A stretch of 6,662 nt of DNA from Thermococcus paralvinellae (GTDB taxonomy: Archaea; Methanobacteriota_B; Thermococci; Thermococcales; Thermococcaceae): NCBI GenBank assembly GCA_015662175.1, contig DQUR01000232.1:1-6662 (forward strand). Direction: 5' to 3'. Below, piece by piece: positions 1 to 5,472 of this stretch (its first letter is position 1; the number at the start of each line of letters is the position of its first letter). The notes beneath the pieces are model-generated. The model saw nothing but the letters and a program-made list of their open reading frames with translations, was not told the origin of the DNA and did no database searches. The translations under genes were made by a program, and so were the position numbers.

Positions 1-272
1 AAAAGTATGGCTGGAGGAAAGGAAGGGGAGCTGCATTGAGGTTGCTATTTTCGAGGTATTCCACTGCTGGAGTTGCCGCCACAGCCGCAACTGTGAAAAA
101 ATACTTTGGTGAGAACATTCCTCTTCTGTTGCTTTTAGGGTTTATCTGGGCAGTAATATATGCAAAAGTGCTTGCTGATGCTAATTATCCCGAGGTTCCA
201 CATTACTGGGTAATGAAGCTTATGGGCAGAGCAGATCCTGACTATATTTTAAACATTTTAAACCATGAATGA
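1..272 (+). CDS. C-terminal part of an unidentified membrane protein (5' end outside window)
   Basis: The reading frame that ends at the TGA at 270-272 is open leftwards to the window edge (first full codon at 3), so this is probably the last 89 residues of a longer gene. The TTG at 36 is the only candidate internal start and has no convincing spacing, so I do not treat it as the true start. A basic stretch (KYGWRKGRG) is followed by an Ala/Thr-rich segment and one clear hydrophobic helix, IPLLLLLGFIWAVIYAKVLA. The tail is polar (PEVPHYW... DPDYILNILNHE). The topology suggests a final membrane span with a short soluble tail. I do not recognise the family. Its stop overlaps the ATG at 265 of the decayed gene that follows (ATGAATGA), which suggests the two were once translationally coupled. 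Confidence 0.5.
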   Translation, partial: KYGWRKGRGAALRLLFSRYSTAGVAATAATVKKYFGENIPLLLLLGFIWAVIYAKVLADANYPEVPHYWVMKLMGRADPDYILNILNHE

Positions 273-763
273 AGAAGTAAGAAGAATCTAGATCCTGACA
301 AAGAGGAAAGATTAAAATCCATAATCCCGTAATTCCAATGGCTCTTATGCAAGAGAAAAAGCTCGAATGGATAGCGGTGTTGATTTATAACATCTACTAT
401 GGCGGCATGAAAGGGAGAGGCTTTTGTATTTTTCTCAGTCTCAGAAAGTTTTGCAGGATTTGGCATTTTATACAAAGCCATTGGGGATTTTAAGCAAGTA
501 ATAATTACATTGGTTTGGAGACGATAGAATGTGGGTTTGGGGTAATCAGGTCAAAAATCTTCTAAATTTTAGAGATCATAAGGATCATCGGGAGCATCTG
601 TTATGTAATTTTGAGAATTTCAAAAGATTGGGAATGATTAAGGGTGGAATATACAAGATTAGATTTCGTTCTTCAGGATGGAATTGATATGTATGCAACA
701 ATTAACTCAGACAAAAACAGATGGGTACATCTTCGGAAACCTTGTTTGGACGAGAACAAATAT

Positions 764-777
764 CCGAAGAGTTAAAA
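764..777 (+). promoter_or_regulatory. Possible BRE/TATA for mvk
   Basis: CCGAAG followed by AGTTAAAA resembles an archaeal BRE plus TATA element. Transcription would begin near 800, leaving a short leader before the mvk ribosome binding site. The match is weak, and read-through from upstream is equally possible. Confidence 0.25.
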
Positions 778-813
778 ACAAGCCTAAGCTCATTAAAGTA
801 TTGAAAAATTCCT

Positions 814-819
814 GGAGGG
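814..819 (+). promoter_or_regulatory. Ribosome binding site of mvk
   Basis: GGAGGG lies six bases before the ATG at 826 and fixes the mvk start. No other in-frame start fits the conserved N-terminus. Confidence 0.8.
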
Positions 820-825
820 TTATAA

Positions 826-1827
826 ATGAAGGTTCTTGCATCAGCTCCTGCTAAAATTATCCTTTTCGGGGAGCACAGCGTTGTTTATGGGAAACCCGCA
901 ATAGCCGCGGCGATAGATCTAAGAACATACGTTTGGGCAGAGGTTAACAGCGATGGGAAGATTAGGATTGAGGCAAAAGACATTAAGGTGCCCGGCTTAA
1001 CCGTTTCATTTTCCGACAGGGAGATATACTTTGAAACTGATTACGGAAAAGCTGCGGAGGTTTTGAGCTATGTAAGGGAGGCCATAAATCTGGTGATGGA
1101 TGAGGCCGGACAAAGAAAGGGAGTTACAGTCTCAATCACATCCCAGATTCCAGTTGGTGCCGGTTTGGGCTCGTCAGCGGCTGTGGCGGTTGCGACAATC
1201 GGTGCGGTTTCAGGGCTTTTAGGGTTAGAATTAAGCAGGGAAGAGGTGGCAAAACTCGGCCACAGGGTTGAGCTTCTCGTTCAGGGAGCTTCGAGCGGAA
1301 TTGATCCGACGGTTTCAGCAGTTGGTGGCTTCCTCTATTACGAGAATGGGAACTTTGAAGGGTTACCAACAATGGAGCTCCCAATAGTTGTTGGCTATAC
1401 CGGAAGTTCTGGAAGCACAAAGGAGCTGGTTGCAAAAGTGAGGAAAAGCTTGGAGGAAATGCCCGATATAGTTAGTCCAATTATTGATTCCATGGGTAAA
1501 ATCGTTGAGAAAGCCAGGGAAGTCATTCTGGCAGATTACGACAGAAGCCTTAAGTTTGAGCTCTTGGGAAGGCTGATGAACATCAATCACGGATTGCTTG
1601 ATGCCCTCGGGGTCTCAACTAAGAGCTTGAGCGATTTGGTGTATGCTTCAAGGGAAGCCGGTGCTCTAGGAGCAAAGATTACGGGGGCAGGGGGTGGAGG
1701 ATGCATGTATGCACTGGCTCCAGGAAGGCAGAGTGAAGTGGCAACAGCAATAAAAATTGCAGGTGGGATGCCCATGATAACAAAGATCAGCAGGGAAGGC
1801 CTTAGGATCGAGGTGGTCGAGAAATGA
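826..1827 (+). CDS. mvk: Mevalonate kinase
   Basis: A GHMP-family kinase of 333 residues, the usual length for archaeal mevalonate kinases. It transfers phosphate from ATP to mevalonate, giving mevalonate 5-phosphate, and acts in the cytoplasm as the entry kinase of isoprenoid and ether-lipid synthesis. Visible motifs: the N-terminal substrate motif [20 protein letters not shown] (residues 6-25); the ATP-binding loop [15 protein letters not shown] (109-123); [11 protein letters not shown] (154-164), carrying the catalytic Asp160; and the C-terminal GHMP motif [10 protein letters not shown] (284-293). The GASSGIDP segment and the overall pattern favour mevalonate kinase over galactokinase, homoserine kinase or phosphomevalonate kinase. 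The location next to ipk and fni supports this. The start ATG has a good ribosome binding site six bases upstream. The stop TGA overlaps the ATG of a small ORF (ATGA), and the last codons also carry that ORF's ribosome binding site. No damage is seen. Confidence 0.96.
   Translation: MKVLASAPAKIILFGEHSVVYGKPAIAAAIDLRTYVWAEVNSDGKIRIEAKDIKVPGLTVSFSDREIYFETDYGKAAEVLSYVREAINLVMDEAGQRKGVTVSITSQIPVGAGLGSSAAVAVATIGAVSGLLGLELSREEVAKLGHRVELLVQGASSGIDPTVSAVGGFLYYENGNFEGLPTMELPIVVGYTGSSGSTKELVAKVRKSLEEMPDIVSPIIDSMGKIVEKAREVILADYDRSLKFELLGRLMNINHGLLDALGVSTKSLSDLVYASREAGALGAKITGAGGGGCMYALAPGRQSEVATAIKIAGGMPMITKISREGLRIEVVEK
1810..1815 (+). promoter_or_regulatory. Ribosome binding site inside the mvk 3' end
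   Basis: GAGGTG sits eight bases before the ATG at 1824. It matches the archaeal anti-Shine-Dalgarno complement. It also codes for part of the mvk C-terminus, so it could be fortuitous, but it is what makes the following small ORF credible. Confidence 0.45.
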
Positions 1828-1940
1828 TGTATTATAGGCAGCGACAAGAGATAAGCACGTGGTGGAAAAACTTAGCCGAGAAAATTGCCCAATTTTTGCC
1901 CAAGGGAATGTGGAGTTGGCTTTGGATGATGCCCCTTTAA
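1824..1940 (+). CDS. Possible tryptophan-rich small protein (38 residues)
   Basis: The ORF begins at an ATG that overlaps the mvk stop by ATGA and ends at a TAA at 1938-1940. The product opens [20 protein letters not shown] and closes [10 protein letters not shown]. Five of its 38 residues are Trp. Residues 11-25 form a plausible amphipathic helix (W14, L17, I21, F24 and L25 on one face; K15, N16, E19, K20 and Q23 on the other), followed by a Pro-Lys-Gly turn and a very hydrophobic tail, so a membrane-surface peptide is conceivable. GAGGTG eight bases upstream is a good ribosome binding site, and the overlap would give translational coupling to mevalonate kinase. I recognise no family. It could equally be a chance ORF or a gene remnant in the mvk-ipk gap. 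No function is proposed. Confidence 0.4.
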   Translation: MMYYRQRQEISTWWKNLAEKIAQFLPKGMWSWLWMMPL

Positions 1941-1953
1941 TTAAATTAATTAA
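1937..1953 (+). repeat. AT-only near-palindrome before the ipk promoter
   Basis: Two TTAATTAA units are separated by one A, directly upstream of the ipk TATA element and overlapping the stop of the small ORF. It may be an operator, or simply the AT-rich upstream part of the promoter and a terminator zone for mvk. No regulator can be named. Confidence 0.4.
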
Positions 1954-1969
1954 AAACCCTTTTAACTTA
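1952..1969 (+). promoter_or_regulatory. Promoter of ipk (BRE plus TATA)
   Basis: AAAAACC followed by CTTTTAACTTA is a good archaeal BRE/TATA match. The TATA centre is about 36 bases before the ATG at 1999, so transcription should start near 1986-1990 and leave a very short leader. A closely similar sequence lies at 2863-2877, ahead of fni. Confidence 0.55.
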
Positions 1970-1988
1970 TCTTCGCATCTTTATTTTT

Positions 1989-1992
1989 GGTG
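1989..1992 (+). promoter_or_regulatory. Ribosome binding site that decides the ipk start
   Basis: GGTG lies six bases before the ATG at 1999. In-frame TTG (1987), GTG (1990) and GTG (1996) are also possible starts. The short spacing and the family N-terminus (M-x-I-I-K-L-G-G-S) favour the ATG. Confidence 0.5.
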
Positions 1993-1998
1993 TTCGTG

Positions 1999-2778
1999 AT
2001 GATAATCATAAAGCTCGGGGGTAGTGTAATAAGTGATAAAAACAAGCCCTACTCTTTCAATCGTGAAATTGTTGAGCAGATTGCCGGGGAGATTGCTCAA
2101 TTTTATCCGAGGAAAAGCTTTATCCTTGTCCATGGTGGTGGAAGCTTTGGGCATCCAAACGCCAAGAAATACAGAATCAGGGAGGGTTTAATCGGGGATT
2201 TAAACAGAAAGAGAATAGGTTTCTCAAGGACTCACCAAGCAATGCTGAGGCTCAATGAGCTAATAGTGGATGTCTTTTTGGAGAAAGGCTTACCCGCTTA
2301 CCCCATTTCACCCTCATCGGTTTTCCTTATTGAGAAGGGCGAGATAGTCTATGCTGAGCTTGAGGTATTAAGAAAGATTCTTGATCGTGGATTTATTCCT
2401 GTTTTGTTTGGAGACACGGCGATAGCCCTTGACAAGGGCATAGACATTCTTTCCGGCGACCAGATAGTTAGCTATTTGGCCAAGATGCTCAAGCCGAGCA
2501 AGGTCATCTTTTTGATGGACGTTGATGGGATTTATGACAGGAACCCGAAGGAAGGGAATGCAAAGCTCTTGGAAGAGCTCAGTGTCGAAGAGGTTAAGCA
2601 TCTGCTAAAAAGCTCAGAGTCGGCGGGGATTGACGTGACTGGAGGAATTGGGAACAAGTTGAGAGAGGCTTTAAAAATAGTGAAGCATAGCGAAATTTAT
2701 TTCATAAACGGAAAGATCAAGGAGAATCTGAGCAAAGCGATAATGGGAGAAAAAGTTGGCACGAGGCTTAGACCTTAA
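1999..2778 (+). CDS. ipk: Isopentenyl phosphate kinase
   Basis: An amino acid kinase (AAK) family protein of 259 residues from the ATG at 1999, the usual length for archaeal IPK. It phosphorylates isopentenyl phosphate with ATP to IPP, the last step of the archaeal version of the mevalonate pathway before isomerisation. Motifs: the nucleotide-binding KLGGSVIS (5-12) with Lys14 nearby; HGGGSFGHP (45-53), whose His52 corresponds to the histidine that distinguishes IPK from other AAK enzymes and contacts the phosphate; FGDTA (137-141); ILSGDQ (150-155); MDVDGIYD (173-180), typical of the ATP site; and DVTGGIGNKL (212-221) with Lys220. Fosfomycin kinase and uridylate kinase are the nearest alternatives, but the histidine motif and the mvk/fni neighbours settle it. 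It has its own promoter, so it need not be co-transcribed with mvk. An upstream TTG would add four residues that I consider spurious. Confidence 0.94.
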   Translation: MIIIKLGGSVISDKNKPYSFNREIVEQIAGEIAQFYPRKSFILVHGGGSFGHPNAKKYRIREGLIGDLNRKRIGFSRTHQAMLRLNELIVDVFLEKGLPAYPISPSSVFLIEKGEIVYAELEVLRKILDRGFIPVLFGDTAIALDKGIDILSGDQIVSYLAKMLKPSKVIFLMDVDGIYDRNPKEGNAKLLEELSVEEVKHLLKSSESAGIDVTGGIGNKLREALKIVKHSEIYFINGKIKENLSKAIMGEKVGTRLRP

Positions 2779-2806
2779 TGTTTTTAATGTTCTTTATTCT
2801 ATTCTA
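2779..2806 (+). terminator. T-rich probable terminator after ipk
   Basis: Directly after the ipk stop, the coding strand is T-rich (GTTTTTAATGTTCTTTATTC), with a short tandem TTAATGTT repeat. Archaeal RNA polymerase terminates at such T-tracts without needing a hairpin. The longest run is only five T, so termination may be partial. Confidence 0.45.
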
Positions 2807-2822
2807 CTAGGTACTAAAATAT

Positions 2823-2837
2823 CGAAAGAATTTATTA
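2823..2837 (+). promoter_or_regulatory. Candidate distal promoter of fni
   Basis: CGAAAG followed by AATTTATTA reads as BRE plus TATA. A start near 2860 would give a leader of about 50 bases holding three CU-rich tracts. It competes with the closer candidate at 2863-2877. Confidence 0.4.
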
Positions 2838-2862
2838 CAATTAAGAATGGTAACCTCTTCCC

Positions 2863-2877
2863 AAAAACCTCTTAACT
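2863..2877 (+). promoter_or_regulatory. Candidate proximal promoter of fni, similar to that of ipk
   Basis: AAAAACCTCTTAACT resembles the ipk promoter AAAAACCCTTTTAACT with one base fewer and one change. It lies at almost the same distance from its start codon (TATA centre about 38 versus 36 bases). This parallel supports a promoter role and possible joint control of the two genes. Confidence 0.4.
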
Positions 2878-2896
2878 CCTTCTGCCCTTTTCATCT

Positions 2897-2904
2897 AGGA
2901 GGTG
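2897..2904 (+). promoter_or_regulatory. Strong ribosome binding site that decides the fni start
   Basis: AGGAGGTG is a near-perfect archaeal Shine-Dalgarno sequence, five bases before the ATG at 2910. It rules out the in-frame ATG at 2847, which has none. Confidence 0.85.
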
Positions 2905-2909
2905 CTTTT

Positions 2910-4019
2910 ATGGATAGGGAAGAGCTCACAATCATCAGGAAGTTTGAGCATATTGAGCACTGTCTCAAAAGGAACGTTCAGGCTCATGTAACCAATCAGT
3001 TTGAGAATGTTCACCTTATTCACAGATCTCTTCCGGAGGTAGACAGGGATGAAATTGATTTAAGCGTCGAGTTTCTCGGTAGGAAATTTGACTATCCGAT
3101 TTTTATAGCCGGTATGACTGGTGGAACGAAGGGCTCTCAACTTGCTGGGAAGATAAACAAAACCTTGGCTAAGGCCGCTCAAGGATTAAACATCCCCATG
3201 GGCGTTGGAAGTCAGAGAGCAATGATTAGAAAGCCGGAAACCTGGGAAAGCTATTACGTCAGGGACGTTGCACCGGATATATTCCTCGTTGGGAACCTTG
3301 GTGCACCGCAGTTCGCCGAGACGATGCCAGATCGCTACGGTATTGAGGAGGCACTGAAAGCCGTTGAGACGATTCAGGCAGATGCTTTAGCTATTCACAT
3401 GAACCCCCTCCAGGAGAGCGTCCAGCCTGAAGGGGACACCCAGTACAGGGGAGTTCTCAAAGCGCTGGCCGAGCTTAGGGGTGAATTTCCCTATCCCATA
3501 ATAGCAAAGGAAACCGGTGCGGGAGTTTCGATGGAAGTTGCGATAAGGCTTGAGAGCATTGGGATTGATGCAATTGATGTCGGCGGCCTCGGAGGAACGA
3601 GCTGGAGCGGCGTTGAGTATTACAGGGCTAAGGACGAGAGGAGCAGAAATCTTGCCTTAAAGTTCTGGGACTGGGGGATTCCAACTGCCATAAGCGTTGC
3701 CGAAGTTAGGTATGCCACCGAGCTGCCCATTATAGCCACTGGAGGAATGCGCGACGGAATAATGATGGCAAAGGCACTGGCGATGGGAGCAAACTTGGTC
3801 GGAGTTGCCCTGCCCCTGCTGAAACCCGCGGTTAAGGGCGATGTTGAGGGGGTAATTAGGATTCTTCGGAGATACATCGATGAGCTTAAAAATGCCATGT
3901 TCCTCGTCGGTGCCAGAAACGTTGAGGAACTTAGAAAAGTCCCGCTGGTGATTACGGGCTTTGCAAGGGAGTGGTTGAGCCAGAGGATTGACTTGTCAGC
4001 ATACCTCAAGAGACGGTGA
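2910..4019 (+). CDS. fni: Type 2 isopentenyl-diphosphate delta-isomerase (FMN-dependent)
   Basis: A TIM-barrel flavoenzyme of 369 residues that interconverts IPP and DMAPP using reduced FMN and Mg2+ in the cytoplasm. Its length matches the archaeal IDI-2 family. Motifs: RKFEHI (10-15), with the basic residues that bind diphosphate; IAGMTGG (66-72) and MGVGSQR (97-103), FMN and substrate loops; HMNPLQE (163-169), where Gln168 is the expected catalytic residue and Glu169 the metal ligand; KETGAGVS (200-207); [10 protein letters not shown] (223-232); and ATGGMRDG (276-283), which binds the FMN phosphate. All key positions are present. The start at 2910 is set by AGGAGGTG five bases upstream; the ATG at 2847 would add 21 residues without family likeness. 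The gene follows mvk and ipk and completes the C5 building-block section. A T5 run directly after the stop (4020-4024) may help end transcription. Confidence 0.96.
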   Translation: MDREELTIIRKFEHIEHCLKRNVQAHVTNQFENVHLIHRSLPEVDRDEIDLSVEFLGRKFDYPIFIAGMTGGTKGSQLAGKINKTLAKAAQGLNIPMGVGSQRAMIRKPETWESYYVRDVAPDIFLVGNLGAPQFAETMPDRYGIEEALKAVETIQADALAIHMNPLQESVQPEGDTQYRGVLKALAELRGEFPYPIIAKETGAGVSMEVAIRLESIGIDAIDVGGLGGTSWSGVEYYRAKDERSRNLALKFWDWGIPTAISVAEVRYATELPIIATGGMRDGIMMAKALAMGANLVGVALPLLKPAVKGDVEGVIRILRRYIDELKNAMFLVGARNVEELRKVPLVITGFAREWLSQRIDLSAYLKRR

Positions 4020-4080
4020 TTTTTGGATCTTGCATATCCTTTAACCCTTAAAAAGGGAGAGTTATTACTAAAAACAGAAG
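4020..4080 (+). terminator. Gap after fni with a T5 run and a weak inverted repeat
   Basis: TTTTT at 4020-4024 follows the fni stop directly. CCCTT and AAGGG (4045-4049 and 4053-4057) could form a five-pair stem with a three-base loop, but no T-tract follows it. Together they may end fni transcription before the next promoter. The evidence is weak. Confidence 0.3.
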
Positions 4081-4093
4081 GAAAAATTTATAA
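4081..4093 (+). promoter_or_regulatory. Strong BRE/TATA promoter of the 400-residue gene
   Basis: GAAAAA followed directly by TTTATAA is a textbook archaeal BRE/TATA match and the best in the window. The predicted start is near 4115-4118, giving a leader of about 110 bases, long for this group. Confidence 0.65.
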
Positions 4094-4114
4094 GGTAAAG
4101 TTGCACAGCTGGTA

Positions 4115-4226
4115 TTGTAAGTTGCCATGGGCAGGTGTGTAGCAAGAACATTAAAATTGGAATTTTGAAATATATGAGAACAGTCTCTGTCAGTAAGGAT
4201 TATACATTAACAGTGGTGGTGATAGG
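4115..4226 (+). promoter_or_regulatory. Long leader with two mini-ORFs
   Basis: The leader holds ATG 4127 to TGA 4168 (13 residues, MGRCVARTLKLEF). Five bases later comes ATG 4174 to TGA 4230 (18 residues, MRTVSVSKDYTLTVVVIG). The stop of the second overlaps the TTG start of the main gene (TTGA), and the main gene's ribosome binding site lies within it. Neither mini-ORF has a clear ribosome binding site of its own. The beginning of the second vaguely recalls the N-terminus of AbrB-type antitoxins, so it may be a remnant. It is either a translated leader or chance. Confidence 0.35.
4215..4222 (+). promoter_or_regulatory. Ribosome binding site supporting a TTG start
   Basis: GGTGGTGA lies four bases before the TTG at 4227. 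It matches the anti-Shine-Dalgarno complement and supports this non-ATG start, which directly precedes the signal-like N-terminus. Confidence 0.65.
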
Positions 4227-5429
4227 TTGAAAAAGAAACACCTTATAGCTTTTCTTCTCATCGGGATCGTATCTTTGTATTTTTATCTTAGCCCCTTTAA
4301 TGGACCAAAAGAAGGTTATCTGACCTATAATTATTCTGTGGATGAGATGTATGCCCGTTATTCATTTGTTAAGGAATTCAAAAGGTTCAACTTCTGGGAT
4401 TTAATCAGCAAGGAGGATATTGACAGGATTAGGGCTCAGGATAAGAACCGTACGGGACTTAAGGAGGTGCTCTACAATGCGGGCATATACACATGGCCTG
4501 TCTACTCTTTTTATGCATGGGATATCATTGAAAGCAACATTTCCTGTCCAAGAAACATGACCCATGTTTATGCATTAATACAAAATATGAGCCCCAAATA
4601 TGACGAATTGAGGAACGCCCAAAAATACTATCTAAAGGTTTTCAAAGATCTTGAGGATGAAGTCACGGAGCCAAGGGCATATGCGCTTTTAACCTGGCTT
4701 GAACTTTTGCTGGTTGATGATCCGGGTTTAAATTATGACGAGTATGCCAGGGAATACGGTTTCTCCGAGGATGTGTGCAAGTCCCTTCTGGTACTCCCAA
4801 AATATTATGAAAATTATGTATTTCCCTACGTTGAGCTGGGAATAAAGAAAGTTATTGAGCTCAACTCCAACTCTTCGGGCGATGAGATTCTAAGTGAAAA
4901 AGCCCGCAGGATAATCCAAACACGGGGAAGTTCATTAAGTTCTGAGCTTGCTATTATCAACAAAACGAAGCAGGGGAGCCTTGAGGTCTATGCGATGTAT
5001 GGATGGAAGTACATCCTCCTCTCACAGAACCTCTCCACTCGTGGATTTAACTCCCTGGCTTTGCTCTATTTCAGCTGGGCAGAAGGGTATCTCAACATTT
5101 CCAAAGACGATGTCGCAAAAGTCCCGATGAGGCTCGATTATCCCTTCAATGTATCCAAAGTTCGAGACATGGTATACTCGGAAAGCGTGGAGCTTTTAAC
5201 CCAGCTTCACGGGGACAACTTTTACACCCCCGACCCGTTAATCTCCCAGATGATACTCTATCACATCGCCAGGGCCGACTATACAGTGCTCCCAAAGCTC
5301 AAGAACAGGGATTCAGAGTTTTATTTCCTGTATCCCTCGGAGGTGTACACTGATTACCTCCATACACTGGCGAAGATTCGGGCGATAAGGATATTTTACA
5401 AACACCTTACCTTTTCTTATTCAACCTGA
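4227..5429 (+). CDS. Unrecognised secreted or membrane-anchored protein, rich in N-glycosylation sequons
   Basis: I do not recognise this 400-residue protein. It starts at TTG. The N-terminus has KKKH followed by a hydrophobic helix (LIAFLLIGIVSLYFYL, residues 6-21), an uncleaved anchor or signal peptide. The rest is soluble in character, rich in Tyr, Leu, Glu and Lys, and looks mostly helical, perhaps repeat-like (TPR type), but no repeat consensus is clear. Ten N-x-S/T sequons occur (Asn 35, 74, 104, 110, 120, 215, 245, 268, 290, 308), half of its roughly 20 Asn, well above chance. This points to the cell exterior and glycosylation by AglB. The only two Cys (107 and 184) could form a disulfide. 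The gene has its own strong promoter and long leader and stands between fni and rnj, which usually neighbour each other, so it may be a lineage-specific insertion. Codon use looks like that of its neighbours. Coding confidence is high; the function is unknown. Confidence 0.85.
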   Translation: MKKKHLIAFLLIGIVSLYFYLSPFNGPKEGYLTYNYSVDEMYARYSFVKEFKRFNFWDLISKEDIDRIRAQDKNRTGLKEVLYNAGIYTWPVYSFYAWDIIESNISCPRNMTHVYALIQNMSPKYDELRNAQKYYLKVFKDLEDEVTEPRAYALLTWLELLLVDDPGLNYDEYAREYGFSEDVCKSLLVLPKYYENYVFPYVELGIKKVIELNSNSSGDEILSEKARRIIQTRGSSLSSELAIINKTKQGSLEVYAMYGWKYILLSQNLSTRGFNSLALLYFSWAEGYLNISKDDVAKVPMRLDYPFNVSKVRDMVYSESVELLTQLHGDNFYTPDPLISQMILYHIARADYTVLPKLKNRDSEFYFLYPSEVYTDYLHTLAKIRAIRIFYKHLTFSYST

Positions 5430-5440
5430 GCAATGCACAC

Positions 5441-5449
5441 CTTTTTAAA
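5441..5449 (+). promoter_or_regulatory. TATA element of rnj
   Basis: CTTTTTAAA begins 12 bases after the preceding stop. The expected transcription start, about 25-28 bases downstream, falls near 5470-5474, at the base of the inverted repeat in the leader. The T5 run may also serve as a terminator for the upstream gene. Confidence 0.55.
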
Positions 5450-5472
5450 CTGTCCCCTCTATTATTATCTTA

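Larger units (their letters stand above)
265..854 (+). pseudogene. Decayed gene with several frameshifts and stops, unknown family
   Basis: No long ORF survives here, yet protein-like segments can be chained across frames. They are: MNEEVRR from the ATG at 265; NLDPDKEERLKSIIP (285-329); VIPMALMQEKKLEWIAVLIY and on (329-409); KGEAFVFFSVSESFAGFGIL continuing to LVWRR (411-524); then the frame through ETIECGFGVIRSKIF, ILEIIRIIGSICYVILRI and RLDFVLQDGIDMYATINSDK, with stops at 563-565 and 635-637. A last shift near 715-722 leads into DGYIFGNLVWTRTNIRRVKN, which runs on to a stop at 852-854 inside mvk. Several switches fall at short homopolymers (CCCG at 326-329, AAAGGGA at 410-416), as expected for single-base indels. 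The hydrophobic segments suggest an ancestral membrane protein with a soluble C-terminal part. I cannot name it. An alternative is non-coding AT-rich DNA with chance ORFs (51 codons at 338, 52 codons at 529). The exact right end is uncertain. Confidence 0.5.

Noticed and set aside
242..481. Minus-strand ORF of 79 codons
   Set aside because: It lies opposite the decayed gene, has no ribosome binding site, and its product is of unconvincing composition. The + strand segments there look more protein-like.
1587..1847. Minus-strand ORF of 86 codons opposite the end of mvk
   Set aside because: It is antisense to the conserved GHMP motif region, and its low-complexity Pro/Ala stretch reflects the GGGGGAGG-type coding on the other strand.
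1987..1998. TTG start for ipk, four residues upstream
   Set aside because: The extra residues fall across the predicted transcription start and ribosome binding site; the ATG at 1999 matches the family N-terminus.
1996..2002. GTGATGA resembling the C box of a C/D-box guide RNA
   Set aside because: It overlaps the ipk start codon, and no CTGA D box or terminal stem lies at the right distance.
1999..2009. Palindrome ATGATAATCAT at the ipk start
   Set aside because: The one-base centre prevents an RNA hairpin, and it encodes the conserved M-I-I-I; probably coincidental.
2847..2909. Longer N-terminus for the isomerase from the ATG at 2847
   Set aside because: It has no ribosome binding site and no family likeness. 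AGGAGGTG directs initiation at 2910.
3620..4009. Minus-strand ORF of 129 codons
   Set aside because: It lies entirely inside the well-supported fni gene and is a codon-bias shadow.
4948..5130. Overlapping + strand ORF of 60 codons inside the 400-residue gene
   Set aside because: The Ser/Arg-rich composition is typical of an out-of-frame reading of the host gene, and it has no ribosome binding site of its own.
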